Shown: in pieces, positions 1 through 9,676 of the stretch
How the letters are laid out: each line of letters opens with the position of its first letter
Numbering within the stretch: position 1 is the first letter of the stretch
DNA from: Scheffersomyces stipitis CBS 6054
Lineage: Eukaryota > Ascomycota > Pichiomycetes > Serinales > Debaryomycetaceae
NCBI RefSeq assembly: GCF_000209165.1
Contig: NC_009045.1
Span: forward strand, 868,001-932,000
Length of the DNA: 64,000 nt
Direction: 5' to 3'
Notes under the pieces: generated by a model
Told to the model about the DNA's origin: nothing
The model's database searches: none
What the model saw: only the letters and a program-made list of their open reading frames with translations
Program-made: the position numbers and the translations under genes

Positions 1-2
1 GG

Positions 3-1106
3 TTTGCCAGATCATATGCAACTACAGGTGGATCAACTGTTCAACATGTGGCAAAGTTCGAAGGGGTTCCTCCGCAATCCACGATTTTCTCGCTCATTCA
101 GCCTACGGGAAATATCCACTTAGGTAACTACTTAGGAGCCATTCGGAGCTGGAAGGAACTTTCTGAGTCAGACTCTCCGGGTTCCAAGTTTATCTTTGGT
201 ATTGCTGACTTACACGCCATCACTTTGCCTAAAGATCCCCAGACCCTAAAAAGGTTCAGACATGAAGCCATCGCCAGTTTATTGGCTTCTGGATTGAGTC
301 CTGAGAAATGTACAATTTTTCACCAGTCTGCTGTTCCAGAACACACCGAATTGTCATGGTACTTCACCTGTATCACAAGTATGGGAAATCTAAACAGAAT
401 GACACAATGGAAACTGAAAGCTCAACAAGTTCAAAACAGTTCCATATATGACGATAGGGTAATGGAGGCTACTAAGGCAGGAGTGCTCTGCTATCCCATT
501 TTGCAAGCAGCAGATATCTTGATATATCGTGCCACTCATGTTCCAGTAGGTGACGACCAAAGTCAGCACTTAGAATTGACTAGAGGCATAGCCAATACCT
601 TCAACCATACCTATAAAACGAAGTTCTTTCCTATTGTAAAAACGTTGTTAACTCCTTCAAAGAAGATCCTTTCTCTCAGAAATCCTTCAAAGAAAATGTC
701 CAAGTCAGATCCAGATCAAAACTCATGCATCTATGTAACTGATTCACCTGAAATTGTAGCTAAGAAGATCAGAAAGGCTACCACTGACTCTATTCAGGGC
801 CCTATCTACTATGCTCCAGAGGAAAGACCTGGTGTATCCAACTTGATCAATGTAATTTCTGGGTTGACCGGTAAATCCATAGATGAAGTCGTGGCAGACT
901 TGCATTGGGTCAAAGATCACAAGCAGTTCAAGGACCATGTCACAGAGTTGATTGTAGAGGAGTTCCGAGAAAACAGAGAAATGTACCAGAGATTAACGGC
1001 TGACATCAGCTATCTTGACGAGGTGTGTGCTAGGGGAAGAGACAATGCTAGAGAAATCGCCCTGGCCAACATCGCTCAAGTGAGAAAATTGATTGGAATG
1101 GATTAA
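3..1106 (+). CDS. MSW1: Mitochondrial tryptophanyl-tRNA synthetase (5' partial)
   Basis: Charges mitochondrial tRNA-Trp with tryptophan in the matrix. It is a class I synthetase of the bacterial/organellar type. The HIGH-like motif is HLGN, following the family QPTG segment. The tRNA/ATP contact block VGDDQSQHLELTR and an exact KMSKS signature (bases 693-707) are present. The frame stays open to the left edge: codons from base 3 read FARSYATTGGSTVQHVAKF, a basic, Ser/Thr-rich stretch that looks like the end of a mitochondrial targeting peptide. The initiator ATG therefore lies outside the window, and the GTG at 48 is an internal valine. The codon at 414-416 in the TQWK-x-K motif is CTG, which reads as Ser in this clade. 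Stop TAA at 1104-1106. Confidence 0.93.
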   Translation, partial: FARSYATTGGSTVQHVAKFEGVPPQSTIFSLIQPTGNIHLGNYLGAIRSWKELSESDSPGSKFIFGIADLHAITLPKDPQTLKRFRHEAIASLLASGLSPEKCTIFHQSAVPEHTELSWYFTCITSMGNLNRMTQWKLKAQQVQNSSIYDDRVMEATKAGVLCYPILQAADILIYRATHVPVGDDQSQHLELTRGIANTFNHTYKTKFFPIVKTLLTPSKKILSLRNPSKKMSKSDPDQNSCIYVTDSPEIVAKKIRKATTDSIQGPIYYAPEERPGVSNLINVISGLTGKSIDEVVADLHWVKDHKQFKDHVTELIVEEFRENREMYQRLTADISYLDEVCARGRDNAREIALANIAQVRKLIGMD

Positions 1107-1167
1107 ACGTATAGAATCTTGTAAATAGTAATGACTTGTATAGAAATGAATATTAGACAAAACTTTT

Positions 1168-1207
1168 GGGTGCAAAAAAGTGATTAAATGAAATGCGATT
1201 TGCACCC
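1168..1207. repeat. Inverted repeat GGGTGCAAA / TTTGCACCC
   Basis: Two perfect 9-bp arms separated by 22 bases lie 62-101 bases after the MSW1 stop codon. In RNA they could form a 9-bp hairpin in the 3' UTR; in DNA they could be paired binding sites. The same 9-mer recurs elsewhere in the window (see findings). Confidence 0.7.
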
Positions 1208-2335
1208 GCTGATTAATTTTTATGAAACTCACCTACTTCTACTTTGAGCACTTCCTACTTCACTACATGGTAGACACTTCATAATCCTCCAACAGCATTG
1301 CCCTGAGTGATATTCGTCTTGGTGGTGTTCTTCTAGTAAAGTATGCGAGAGAAGAGATTGGGGTTCACCTTTGAAGTAAATGCTTAACCACACTATAATT
1401 GAATCACATTATCCATCTCTAATTGATTGAAATATAGCATTAGATCCTCTCCAGCTCCGTATTTGCTTCTCTAATTTCATACTCTATACTAATGATGCTA
1501 CCATTCTGCTATGCTTATTGGTGCCTACCCCATATAATTTTATGTCTCTACAATTGAACTAATTCAGAGAACATTCTAATTACTTACCGTAGTCAGATCA
1601 ATCTCGTCAATGCCTATTTCCTTACTTTATTCTCTTTATTGTCGTACCATTCCGTTCTCGTAACTTTGTTCTCGTACCTTAATTCATATCCAAGTCTTGC
1701 TATTTTTTCTCGGGTAGACGATAACCAAACCTGTCACGACACAATTTGACAACCCTTGAACACTATCAACACCAATCTCGCTCGTACCAATTTCATCTCA
1801 GATACAACCGAACTCAAACACGTCTTTCTGCGCGTATACTACACGTCTCAGAACACGTCTGTTCAATCCCTCTAACAACTCCCCTTACCATTGTTGCCCG
1901 AGTAAAACGCACTGAATTAAAGCAGCGCTACCACTTCACCGCACTCAGTTTCGCGTCTCGCGTTGTTTTGATTTCAGGCTGACGCCAAAACGCATCTCCA
2001 GCTCAGTTTTGTTTCACCAGATCCACAGTAGCATGGCATGCAGTTTGTAGCGGCATATTATGGATAGGTATTATCGCTAGTTAGCTAAGTGTAGTCCGTA
2101 TTTTGTGACCACTCAATTCGTCTCACGCTTTTTGTTTTTGGAGGCCTTCTCTTCGCAGCACATTTTGTAGACTTGTTTACTTTTCAAGATCTTTTCCAAT
2201 ACCACTTTTCTCTTCTTCACCACAACCAACAGAGCTGGGAACGTAGCTGCTGGAAGTTGAACATCCTGACTCATCGTTTACTGCCGGTCACGCATTTCCC
2301 GTCGTCTCGCCAAAGTCAAAGCTGCGTTATTGTAG

Positions 2336-2343
2336 TATATATA
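2336..2343 (+). promoter_or_regulatory. TATA-like element for SPT21
   Basis: TATATATA lies about 215 bp upstream of the SPT21 ATG at 2557, inside a pyrimidine-rich promoter. The role is inferred from sequence and position only. Confidence 0.4.
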
Positions 2344-2556
2344 CCATTCTGATATCACATCTACCAGAACATATTCACAGCTGCTATTCATAAGATTACA
2401 CCGTTATTTGTATATTTCGACAGTCAGTTGTTTCCTATTTGATATTTGTCGTTGCTTGTTATATTTGTTATATTTGTTGTTCCACTTGTAATACTACTTA
2501 GTGTTTGCTTTACCTGTCACCGTTATTGACAACTATTATCATTAATTCACATCACA

Positions 2557-5118
2557 ATGAACGAAGAACAGTCATACAAACGAATGCAGATCAAGGTGTT
2601 GTACTCGTTCAACAGCAACCCTACTGTGTTCCTTCTGAGATCGAAAAACCAGTACTCAGTGAAAACCGCTCAGATACCGATGACGACTTCAGCCGAAGAC
2701 GAAATGATCACCTTGGGTGCGTTCGACTTGAAGAGCTGTGTTCAGCAAATCATCAAAAGCTCACCGGAAAACTTCAGACTTCATGCTGAAGATTATGCCG
2801 TGTACTATAAAGACATAACGGAACAACCGGAAGAGCCGTTTGTAGCAAATGGTGTTTTGTCGTCGTTAGTCAACTCTTCTAAATCGCATCTTATTCCTGG
2901 AAGAGTGTGTCAGAATTTGTCAGCAAGTTTTCTTTTTGGAGATAAATCGAATGTCTCACCTTTGACTCTTGAAATAAGATTGAAATTGCATACCATAGAG
3001 GGCCAGCCTCAGCTGGCACCAATTCCGAAAGCTCACCAACAGGCACAGCAGTCTAGAGTTATGGAACAGCCGCAAAAGAGAGTGACAGACTCACCTATGA
3101 GCTATCCAAAGAAGAAACCTACACCTCAACCATATCCAATGGCGCCCCCTTCAAACGCAAACTCTTCTGGAGGGGCTGTCAAGGCTACCAGAACCAAATC
3201 GCTACCCATTTTCAGTAATATACCTAATCAAACCATGTTCAACATCATGCATGCTGACAAGATGAAAAGCACTTCCCGCTACGACAGCAAAAGCGTACAA
3301 GATAGATTCAAGCTGGCTCCTTTCTTACTGGATAAGATCATTGATAAGCCGGTGAGAAAACACAGAAGATACCCTGAAGCACCACAGCGAGCTATGCGCA
3401 CTAGATCCATGGTTAACCATACCCCAGTCATGGTATCGTCGCCCATTAATGAAGAACCCATGTCTGATAGTACCGATGACACTGAGTATAGGGAAAATAA
3501 CGACCTTCCAGAAGATGAGGAAGAAGATGAAGCTGATTTCGATGAGCTTTCTCCTTACACACCACAACAGCCTCCATATGGAAATCTGGAGTCGTCTTCC
3601 AACAACGTAGTTGCTACCAGTAATCAAAGTAATACTCTTAGCACGAGTGGGAAAAATAATGAGCAGTTCCAATCTTTGCCAGACTTGGAAGATTTGGACA
3701 GTAAACGTACGCACACCATTCCTCATACCAAGTTGCCCAAGAACCATGGTTTGGTCTGTGTTAATAGTAACTGTGCCACTGTGTCTTCCATAACCTGGAG
3801 ATATTTTGAAACAGAATTCAGATCAAACTACTTTGCCATACATCGTGCCAAAGAGTTCGACAAGAAACACTACGATGGAATGTTCGGTCCGTTGTGTAAT
3901 GCCTGCTACTTGTTTTTGAGAAACAAGGGTTTCATGAGGCCAGAAAATGTAGTAAAGAAGTACTTGCAACAGCAAAGATACAAGAGAGAACTTAAGAACA
4001 GAGAAGAGTATACCGAAATGTTCAACAGTTCAGGAGTGGCCAGTAATTCAGGACAAGCTAAGGAAAATGATACTTCAAAGGATAGATCCAATAGTTTAAG
4101 TGCCATTGCTATTCGCAAATCTTCGCAGTATGCTTCGTCGCCTATAATACCGCAATCAAACAAGTTCCCAACTCCATCTCATACACCTTCAGCTATTAAC
4201 CAAGTCATCAAAAGTAATAACCAGAAGAGTCACCAACCTCAAGCTGATGCTGGAACAAACAAACATACTCCTCACTATGGGGACTTTAATGAACTCATGA
4301 ACCAGCTCAACAGCTTTGGTGGACCCCTCACAGACATAGATCCACTCCCACAAGATCAACAGGGCATTACCCCTCCAATGATAGCTACTAAATCAAATAC
4401 CAGAGTCATAGACGTCTATGCCGATGGCGACAATAAAGAAAATTGCCCACCATCTGATGGCCACAGCATTTCCATAGATGGAAATATCGACAATTTCGAA
4501 TCTATGATAGCTAAATCTTTCACTAATGGCTCTGGTAAATCGAGTCCAGCTCAAAATGAATGGATCAATACTCTCTTCACAGAGCCCACTCCCAGAGACC
4601 AAGTCACTCCATTGAACTCAAAGACTCCTCTTGACCAGGATAAGGAGGATACTAACTCTATGCATCCCAATATGCCACAGCTTAAAACGTTCTCCACTAA
4701 TGCTAAATTGAACAATAAAAATGCTACAGTGCTCAACATGCCCTCTTCTCCATTATTGACGTCTCATCAAAATTCGGATGACATGCAAGGTTTCTTTGGC
4801 TCGGACATAACGTCAAAGCAGGGCAGATATGGTGACTTAGACAAAGAGCTTGACGACTTGGTCAGTGAAAATCGACATGTCTTTGAACAGACAACGTCAT
4901 CCCCCAAAAGAGCTACTAGGGCTGACACCACCAATCTGATCATGTCGTGGAATAACAAGAGTGCTACTAGAAGCCACTCCATCTCTGGCTACGCTATTGA
5001 ACAAGGATCTACACCTACAACGGATTTCTTTTCTAACGATGACGTGGTTGAATCGCAAGTAAAGGGTAATACTAATACCGTCGATTTACCCCCAGTTTTT
5101 AACCAAGACCATAACTAA
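2557..5118 (+). CDS. SPT21: SPT21/Ams2-type regulator with GATA-like zinc finger
   Basis: Probable transcriptional regulator of histone genes and silencing. Residues 1 to about 150 match the N-terminal domain shared by S. cerevisiae Spt21 and S. pombe Ams2 as I know it: MQIKVLYSF, GAFDLKSCVQQI, YAVYYKDI, GRVCQNL and TLEIRLKL appear in order. Near the middle is a GATA-like finger with Cys401, Cys406, Cys447 and Cys450; the WRYFETEF and GPLCNACYLF blocks are typical of the GATA fold. The spacing C-x4-C-x40-C-x2-C is much longer than the classical C-x2-C-x17-C-x2-C. The finger follows the Ams2 plan, whereas Spt21 of S. cerevisiae is better known for the N-terminal domain alone. The rest is low-complexity, Ser/Asn-rich and probably disordered, with an acidic run near residues 315-330. 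Single exon. An alternative label is simply GATA-family factor. Confidence 0.72.
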   Translation: MNEEQSYKRMQIKVLYSFNSNPTVFLLRSKNQYSVKTAQIPMTTSAEDEMITLGAFDLKSCVQQIIKSSPENFRLHAEDYAVYYKDITEQPEEPFVANGVLSSLVNSSKSHLIPGRVCQNLSASFLFGDKSNVSPLTLEIRLKLHTIEGQPQLAPIPKAHQQAQQSRVMEQPQKRVTDSPMSYPKKKPTPQPYPMAPPSNANSSGGAVKATRTKSLPIFSNIPNQTMFNIMHADKMKSTSRYDSKSVQDRFKLAPFLLDKIIDKPVRKHRRYPEAPQRAMRTRSMVNHTPVMVSSPINEEPMSDSTDDTEYRENNDLPEDEEEDEADFDELSPYTPQQPPYGNLESSSNNVVATSNQSNTLSTSGKNNEQFQSLPDLEDLDSKRTHTIPHTKLPKNHGLVCVNSNCATVSSITWRYFETEFRSNYFAIHRAKEFDKKHYDGMFGPLCNACYLFLRNKGFMRPENVVKKYLQQQRYKRELKNREEYTEMFNSSGVASNSGQAKENDTSKDRSNSLSAIAIRKSSQYASSPIIPQSNKFPTPSHTPSAINQVIKSNNQKSHQPQADAGTNKHTPHYGDFNELMNQLNSFGGPLTDIDPLPQDQQGITPPMIATKSNTRVIDVYADGDNKENCPPSDGHSISIDGNIDNFESMIAKSFTNGSGKSSPAQNEWINTLFTEPTPRDQVTPLNSKTPLDQDKEDTNSMHPNMPQLKTFSTNAKLNNKNATVLNMPSSPLLTSHQNSDDMQGFFGSDITSKQGRYGDLDKELDDLVSENRHVFEQTTSSPKRATRADTTNLIMSWNNKSATRSHSISGYAIEQGSTPTTDFFSNDDVVESQVKGNTNTVDLPPVFNQDHN

Positions 5119-5717
5119 CATGCCTGTCTTGTTGTTTATATTTATAGACCATTTGCATATTGTATCTCTTCTGTAATTGCTTATAATGAATTCATACTGT
5201 ATTATTAAGAATGAAATAGTAACTTTTGGGAAGAAAACGTAAAATAATGAAGATTTTGAAAGTGCTCATGGAAAAATGTTATTGAACACAAAACATTGAA
5301 TGGATATCATAATGATGTATACCTTATATATTAATTAACACATATCTCCTATCAGCATTACTGTTCTATCTTCCATATACTGGTTTTATATCATTATACT
5401 TTTCTGTGATTTACATAAATCTTTTAGCAGCCAATGCAGGCTGCAACCTTTTTTTTACAGAAAATGTCGCGCATGTCTCTTTGTGTCGAAAAGTAAAAAC
5501 TCTACAAAGCAAGCTCTCTTCAATATATTTTGAGCTTCTAACCATATGTGCTGACTTTCTCATACTTTAGAATACATATTTACAATTACATCCATCAAAA
5601 CTGAAGAAAAGGGACCGTTTTCGAAGAAAATGTTTTTTTTGACGAAATGATAAAATGTCGTAAAAACGTGATATAGAAACCTCCTAAATCACTGGAAAAT
5701 GAACATTTCAAGCTGAA
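5119..5717. other. Intergenic region SPT21-tRNA-Lys
   Basis: About 600 bp of AT-rich sequence holding the SPT21 3' region and the 5' flank of the tRNA gene. No open frame worth calling. T-runs at about 5450 and 5634 are noted. I looked for a solo LTR in this tRNA flank, a common retroelement target, and saw no convincing TG...CA pair with a target duplication. Confidence 0.5.
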
Positions 5718-5798
5718 GCCTGGTTAGCTCAATCGGTAGAGCGTTTGACTCTTAAGTTAGACATCAAAAGGTTGCGGGTTCGACCCCCGCATCGGGCT
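5718..5798 (+). tRNA. tRNA-Lys(CUU) with 8-nt intron
   Basis: Complete cloverleaf: acceptor GCCTGGT pairs with ATCGGGC (5791-5797) with wobble pairs, D arm GCTC/GAGC, anticodon stem TTTGA/TCAAA, T arm GCGGG/CCCGC with loop TTCGACC, discriminator T5798. The anticodon CTT is at 5751-5753. After base 37 (A5754) there is an 8-base insertion (AGTTAGAC, 5755-5762) that must be removed to give a normal 7-base anticodon loop. The mature length is 73 nt, as for S. cerevisiae tRNA-Lys(CUU). Internal A and B boxes are intact (TAGCTCAATCGG and GGTTCGACCCC). Confidence 0.95.
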
Positions 5799-5804
5799 TA
5801 CAGA

Positions 5805-5816
5805 TTTTCTTTTTTT
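5805..5816 (+). terminator. RNA polymerase III terminator of tRNA-Lys
   Basis: A T4 run (5805-5808) is followed by a T7 run (5810-5816) starting 7 bases after the tRNA 3' end, the usual Pol III stop signal. Confidence 0.85.
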
Positions 5817-6531
5817 GAACTCTCTCTTCATAATCAGTAGCTCTAGAATCCTTGTAATAACTTCTTGCTTGTGTCTCGAGACCTATACATAGACTTCAGA
5901 CGATTTCCATATTTTTCTTGTGAGTTGCTGGTAATTTCGCAATCAAATTGGTGGTAGAATTATTCTTCGAACAACAGCAGTTTTCCGCGAAATTTCAGCG
6001 TATAAGAGCAAATTGCTGATTCCTCGTGGTCTCGTTCTAATAAGCCCTAATATCATAGTTTCATCAATTCAATAACACTTGCTGACAATTTCTCTTTCTT
6101 CTCTCTGCACAATTCTTCAAGAGTCTCGCTAATTTCAATACACGTCTGCTGGCAGTCGCGGTGCACAAAAAGCGAGCCAGCCATTTATAAAAACCACAAA
6201 ACCAACCGTGTCTTTCCCTGGATCATCTGTTCCTGTAGAAATATCTTGACTATCTACTTGTTCTTAAATTACCAGCATCTCATTGCATGGATCAGATCAG
6301 AGGGCAAATCCATCTTATCATACTTTGAATATCATCTCATTCTGGATATTCGTATTTCTCACTTCTTGGTTTTGAGAAAGTCATCAATCCATGCATTGAC
6401 TGAAAAATTCAATTTATAGATTACAGATCTGGATTCATCAGGAAAACTTCACTACAGCTTCCTATAATTTCATTCAACTTCTATCATAACTATCTAAGTA
6501 CTGTCTATCATCTTCATACAAGAGTTTCATC
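5817..6531. other. Promoter region of the SIC1-like gene
   Basis: About 715 bp without a gene. It contains a TTTATAAAAA stretch near 6184, roughly 340 bp before the ATG at 6532, suggesting a long pyrimidine-rich leader. No other feature seen. Confidence 0.5.
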
Positions 6532-7443
6532 ATGTCCAACGTTCCCCAGACGCCTCCCCGTTTGGCTCGCAATCAAGCCTCTATACGATCCCCCAATTTG
6601 CACACACCTGCCAGAACTCCAGTGAGAGAAGTGAAGGGACTCTTCACACCTTCAACAACCAGTAAACAAAAATCAAATCTACTCGCCCCACCAACTTCAA
6701 ACCTCTTCAAGACTCCTTCTTCTATCAAGAAGAAACCAACCACGAACGCTAAGAATGTGTCCCTGCTATTGCCTATCACTCCAGAATTCACTCCTCAGAG
6801 GTCGCCCAGCAGAGGGCCGAGAAAGAGAAAGTTTGCCTCCAACGAACTTTTCAAACATACATCAGATACACAGAGTGGTCACAAAGATTTGGAACCACTC
6901 TCCTTTGGCTTGTTGTTGCCAGCTCCTTCTACCGTGGGCTCGGGCAGAGCATCTAGCAGTCAGACTCCAGGAAGCAGAGCTAAACCAGATGGGTTGAAGC
7001 TCGACACTTTGGCACGTCTCAACAGCAATTTACAATTCGAGGAGGATGACGAGGACATCGCTGAGCTGGATTCAAAGATGCCTCTCACTCCTAAGAAACA
7101 AATGATAGACGAACAGATGGTAGATCAATGGCATGGCAAATCGTACCATAACATGAATTACTCTTCAGAGGACGAGTTGTCGGATTCGGATTTGAGTGAC
7201 ACTAAACTTAAGATGGCCAATCCGTTCTTGGAGTCAAACTCTCCTATAAGGAGACCTAGACCCACTTCTATTGACTCTATCAATAGCTCCAATCCTTTCA
7301 CAGAGCATCCACAGAATAAAAACGTAGACTACAACACTCACATGGAATTGGTCAATCACAGAACAGGCCAAAGACGAGTTGTCAAGTTGACAAATAAACA
7401 GATGCAAGTCAAACCAAAGAAGTTGGACTTTTCCAACGTATAG
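6532..7443 (+). CDS. SIC1: Cyclin-dependent kinase inhibitor, SIC1/SOL1 type
   Basis: Probable stoichiometric inhibitor of B-type cyclin-Cdk1 complexes, destroyed at G1/S after multisite phosphorylation. The N-terminal half is packed with Cdk target dipeptides (TP at 7, 25, 29, 39, 61, 83, 87; SP at 20 and 91; more downstream). The segment LLAPPTSNLFKTP resembles LLAPPNSN of S. cerevisiae Sic1. The C-terminal half keeps the order of the inhibitory domain: LTPKK followed by DQWHGKSYHN, NPFLES, then VNHRTGQRRVVKLT and KPKKLDF, parallel to VNKKGEVVEKRRLT and FKPKALF of Sic1 as I recall it. An acidic run (EEDDED) lies before the inhibitory part. Length (303) is near the family size. In Candida albicans the equivalent is called SOL1. 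Confidence 0.85.
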   Translation: MSNVPQTPPRLARNQASIRSPNLHTPARTPVREVKGLFTPSTTSKQKSNLLAPPTSNLFKTPSSIKKKPTTNAKNVSLLLPITPEFTPQRSPSRGPRKRKFASNELFKHTSDTQSGHKDLEPLSFGLLLPAPSTVGSGRASSSQTPGSRAKPDGLKLDTLARLNSNLQFEEDDEDIAELDSKMPLTPKKQMIDEQMVDQWHGKSYHNMNYSSEDELSDSDLSDTKLKMANPFLESNSPIRRPRPTSIDSINSSNPFTEHPQNKNVDYNTHMELVNHRTGQRRVVKLTNKQMQVKPKKLDFSNV

Positions 7444-7497
7444 CTACACAGTTTAAATTTAATTAATTATATGTATTGTTATATATATGATATTCAT

Positions 7498-9243
7498 TCA
7501 ACACCAGAACTTATACCACCGCACGTAGAAAGGTTTTTCAGAAAGCTGTGATTTTTCTTCAGCGATAGTCTGTTGCAAGACATCCAAGTCTATGTTGGCT
7601 CTGCCAGTATCTACATCGATATCTTTGGCACGGATAAAGAGGGTCCAATCCTTCTTCCATACCTTGTAGAAGAGCCAGGAAGCCAAAAGAACTGGAAATC
7701 CTAAGTAGGACAAGAAGAAGTCACTAGCATTGGGCTTTCCTCCAAGTGGAAAAATAGCTATCCAAAATTGAGCAACTAAAACTAGTGAATTCAATATGGC
7801 ACCGTAGTAAGAACCCCAGACTCCACATTGAGAAACGTAGGCAAGTTCTCCCAAAGATCTGTTTTTAGCTCTCATGGCAGCTCTAAATCTGATATGACTG
7901 ACATTAATGGCTAACCAAGTGAAGATAGAACTGAGTCCAGATAAAGCAAGCAACCAGTTGAACACATCTACTTGTTTGTTGCTAGCTGCAATCAAAGCAA
8001 AAAGTCCGAAAGCATCGGTTATCAAAATAGCCACCAAAGGTCTTCCTGCTCTATCGACATATCCGGTCCATTTTGGAGCCATTCCTTGTTCAGCAAGCGA
8101 GTTCAAGGATCTGGATGTAGCATATACAGAAGCGTTTCCAACTGATAAAACGGCAATCAAAATTACAGCGTTCAAGACGCTTGGTAAACCCTTTATACCT
8201 CCATTGACAATGGCAATCACAAATGGAGAAGCAGTTGCATCTACAGAAGATGACCCGATCAATCTGTTGTCTGTGTAATTGACCAAAGTTGCAACCATGG
8301 TCAAGGAGCCTAAGTAAAACAAACAGATTCTCCAGAAAACTTGCTTGATAGCTCTTGGAAGAGTCTTGCGAGGGTTTTCAGTCTCAGCAGCTGTAAGACC
8401 AATCATCTCAGTGCCTCCATAACTGAAAGCTGCAGTAACAAGTGTTGAAACTACTCCTTTGAAACCATTGGCAAACGGCCCAGGTGTTCGCCAGTTGACA
8501 CCTCCAACAAACTCGTGAGTAGGACCGCCTCCACAAACCAACACAATGCTCATTATAATGAATCCAATAACTGCTAATACCTTGATAAGCGAGAAATAGA
8601 ATTCTGCTTCTCCATATGCCTTGACACCCAACAAAGTGAGGAACACTATAAATAACCAAAAGATGATGACAAACACATCTGAGTTGATATCATCATTCCA
8701 GTACTTGATTGTTATCGAAGCAGCAACAAGCTCTAAGGGGAGCAATACGAAAAATTGCATGAAGTAATTCCAGCCAATAGCAAACCCTACCGCAGGCTCT
8801 ATGAAACGACTTGCGAACAAATTGAAACCACCACTGACAGGGAAAGTTACTGACAATTCACCTAATCCTTGCATTGTAGCAAATACCCCAGTAGCTGTAA
8901 CTAGCCAACCAATGATGAGACCAGCTGGACCACCAGTTCTCAATGCACCTCCACAACCTACAAATAAACCAGTCCCTATAGAAGAGCCAATGGCAATCAT
9001 TTCTAAATGTCTAGACTTCAATTTTCTTTTAAGTGTAGAATTGGCTGCGTTTATGTTTATCCTTTCTATATTGGTCAACTCTTTCTCTTCATCATAGTCT
9101 GCAGCAGTCAAAGTTTCAGTCTGTTCAGCCCGCTTGAACGAATCTTTGAAAGAAACCCACATTCCTACAGGCTGTTCATTTGAGGACGACGACCTCTCAG
9201 TCTCAAAGTCGATATAGGAGCTCTTATCTACGGTTGAAGACAT
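7498..9243 (-). CDS. Amino acid permease, YAT family (GAP1/AGP1/GNP1-like)
   Basis: Plasma-membrane proton symporter for amino acids. The protein has a hydrophilic N-terminus of about 85 residues rich in Ser/Glu, then about 12 hydrophobic segments. The start of the transport core carries the family signature ([18 protein letters not shown]), and [24 protein letters not shown] marks the conserved region between TM5 and TM6. The C-terminus [10 protein letters not shown] ends in Cys, as in Gap1, Agp1 and Gnp1, where that residue is palmitoylated. Substrate range cannot be read from the sequence, so no symbol is given. Start ATG at 9241-9243. The 3' end converges on the SIC1-like gene with only about 54 bp between stops. 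Confidence 0.9.
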   Translation of the reverse strand: MSSTVDKSSYIDFETERSSSSNEQPVGMWVSFKDSFKRAEQTETLTAADYDEEKELTNIERININAANSTLKRKLKSRHLEMIAIGSSIGTGLFVGCGGALRTGGPAGLIIGWLVTATGVFATMQGLGELSVTFPVSGGFNLFASRFIEPAVGFAIGWNYFMQFFVLLPLELVAASITIKYWNDDINSDVFVIIFWLFIVFLTLLGVKAYGEAEFYFSLIKVLAVIGFIIMSIVLVCGGGPTHEFVGGVNWRTPGPFANGFKGVVSTLVTAAFSYGGTEMIGLTAAETENPRKTLPRAIKQVFWRICLFYLGSLTMVATLVNYTDNRLIGSSSVDATASPFVIAIVNGGIKGLPSVLNAVILIAVLSVGNASVYATSRSLNSLAEQGMAPKWTGYVDRAGRPLVAILITDAFGLFALIAASNKQVDVFNWLLALSGLSSIFTWLAINVSHIRFRAAMRAKNRSLGELAYVSQCGVWGSYYGAILNSLVLVAQFWIAIFPLGGKPNASDFFLSYLGFPVLLASWLFYKVWKKDWTLFIRAKDIDVDTGRANIDLDVLQQTIAEEKSQLSEKPFYVRWYKFWC

Positions 9244-9676
9244 TATTACAGCAATACCTATATCGTAGAAAGAAAGGAAGAGAAAAATTGTTAGCTCATC
9301 TTAAATATTACAGAATGGTTCCACTACTTGGAACGATGGTGCAAAACATTTCAGTGCCTTGAAAGAATAGCAATGAAAATCAAAGGGACATTTTGCAGCA
9401 TTTAAAAGGCACAGTTGTCAAATGAGTCACAGCCAGGAAAGAAGCAACTTAGACGATTGAGAAACTGAGGACGAAAGCTTCCAAAAGGAAACTGAAGGCG
9501 TGAATTCTGTGTAGGTTCCATTTGGAAAAAGCCGTAACTTTTTTTTTGCATCCTCAGCTGAGGGTTTCCATTTTCGTCAGGTTCCAATTTTTTTTCGCTG
9601 CGTCAAGTCGCTTTTCTGGAGACTCTTGCTGTTTTGGGCAAAGGCTCATCTCATAAACTGAATCGATTTGGCACCT
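9244..9676. other. Intergenic region, permease promoter
   Basis: About 430 bp between the permease start and the stop of the next minus-strand gene, so it is the permease promoter. It contains a T9 tract at 9539-9547. No open frame with an ATG start is supportable. Confidence 0.45.

Larger units (their letters stand above)
1107..2556. other. Intergenic region MSW1-SPT21
   Basis: About 1.45 kb with no supportable gene. The left end holds an inverted pair of GGGTGCAAA (1168-1176) and TTTGCACCC (1199-1207) just after the MSW1 stop. The right part is pyrimidine-rich, as is usual for a long yeast promoter and leader, with a TATA run at 2336-2343. The short open frame at 1746-1982 begins at TTG, not ATG, and resembles nothing. 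Confidence 0.6.
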
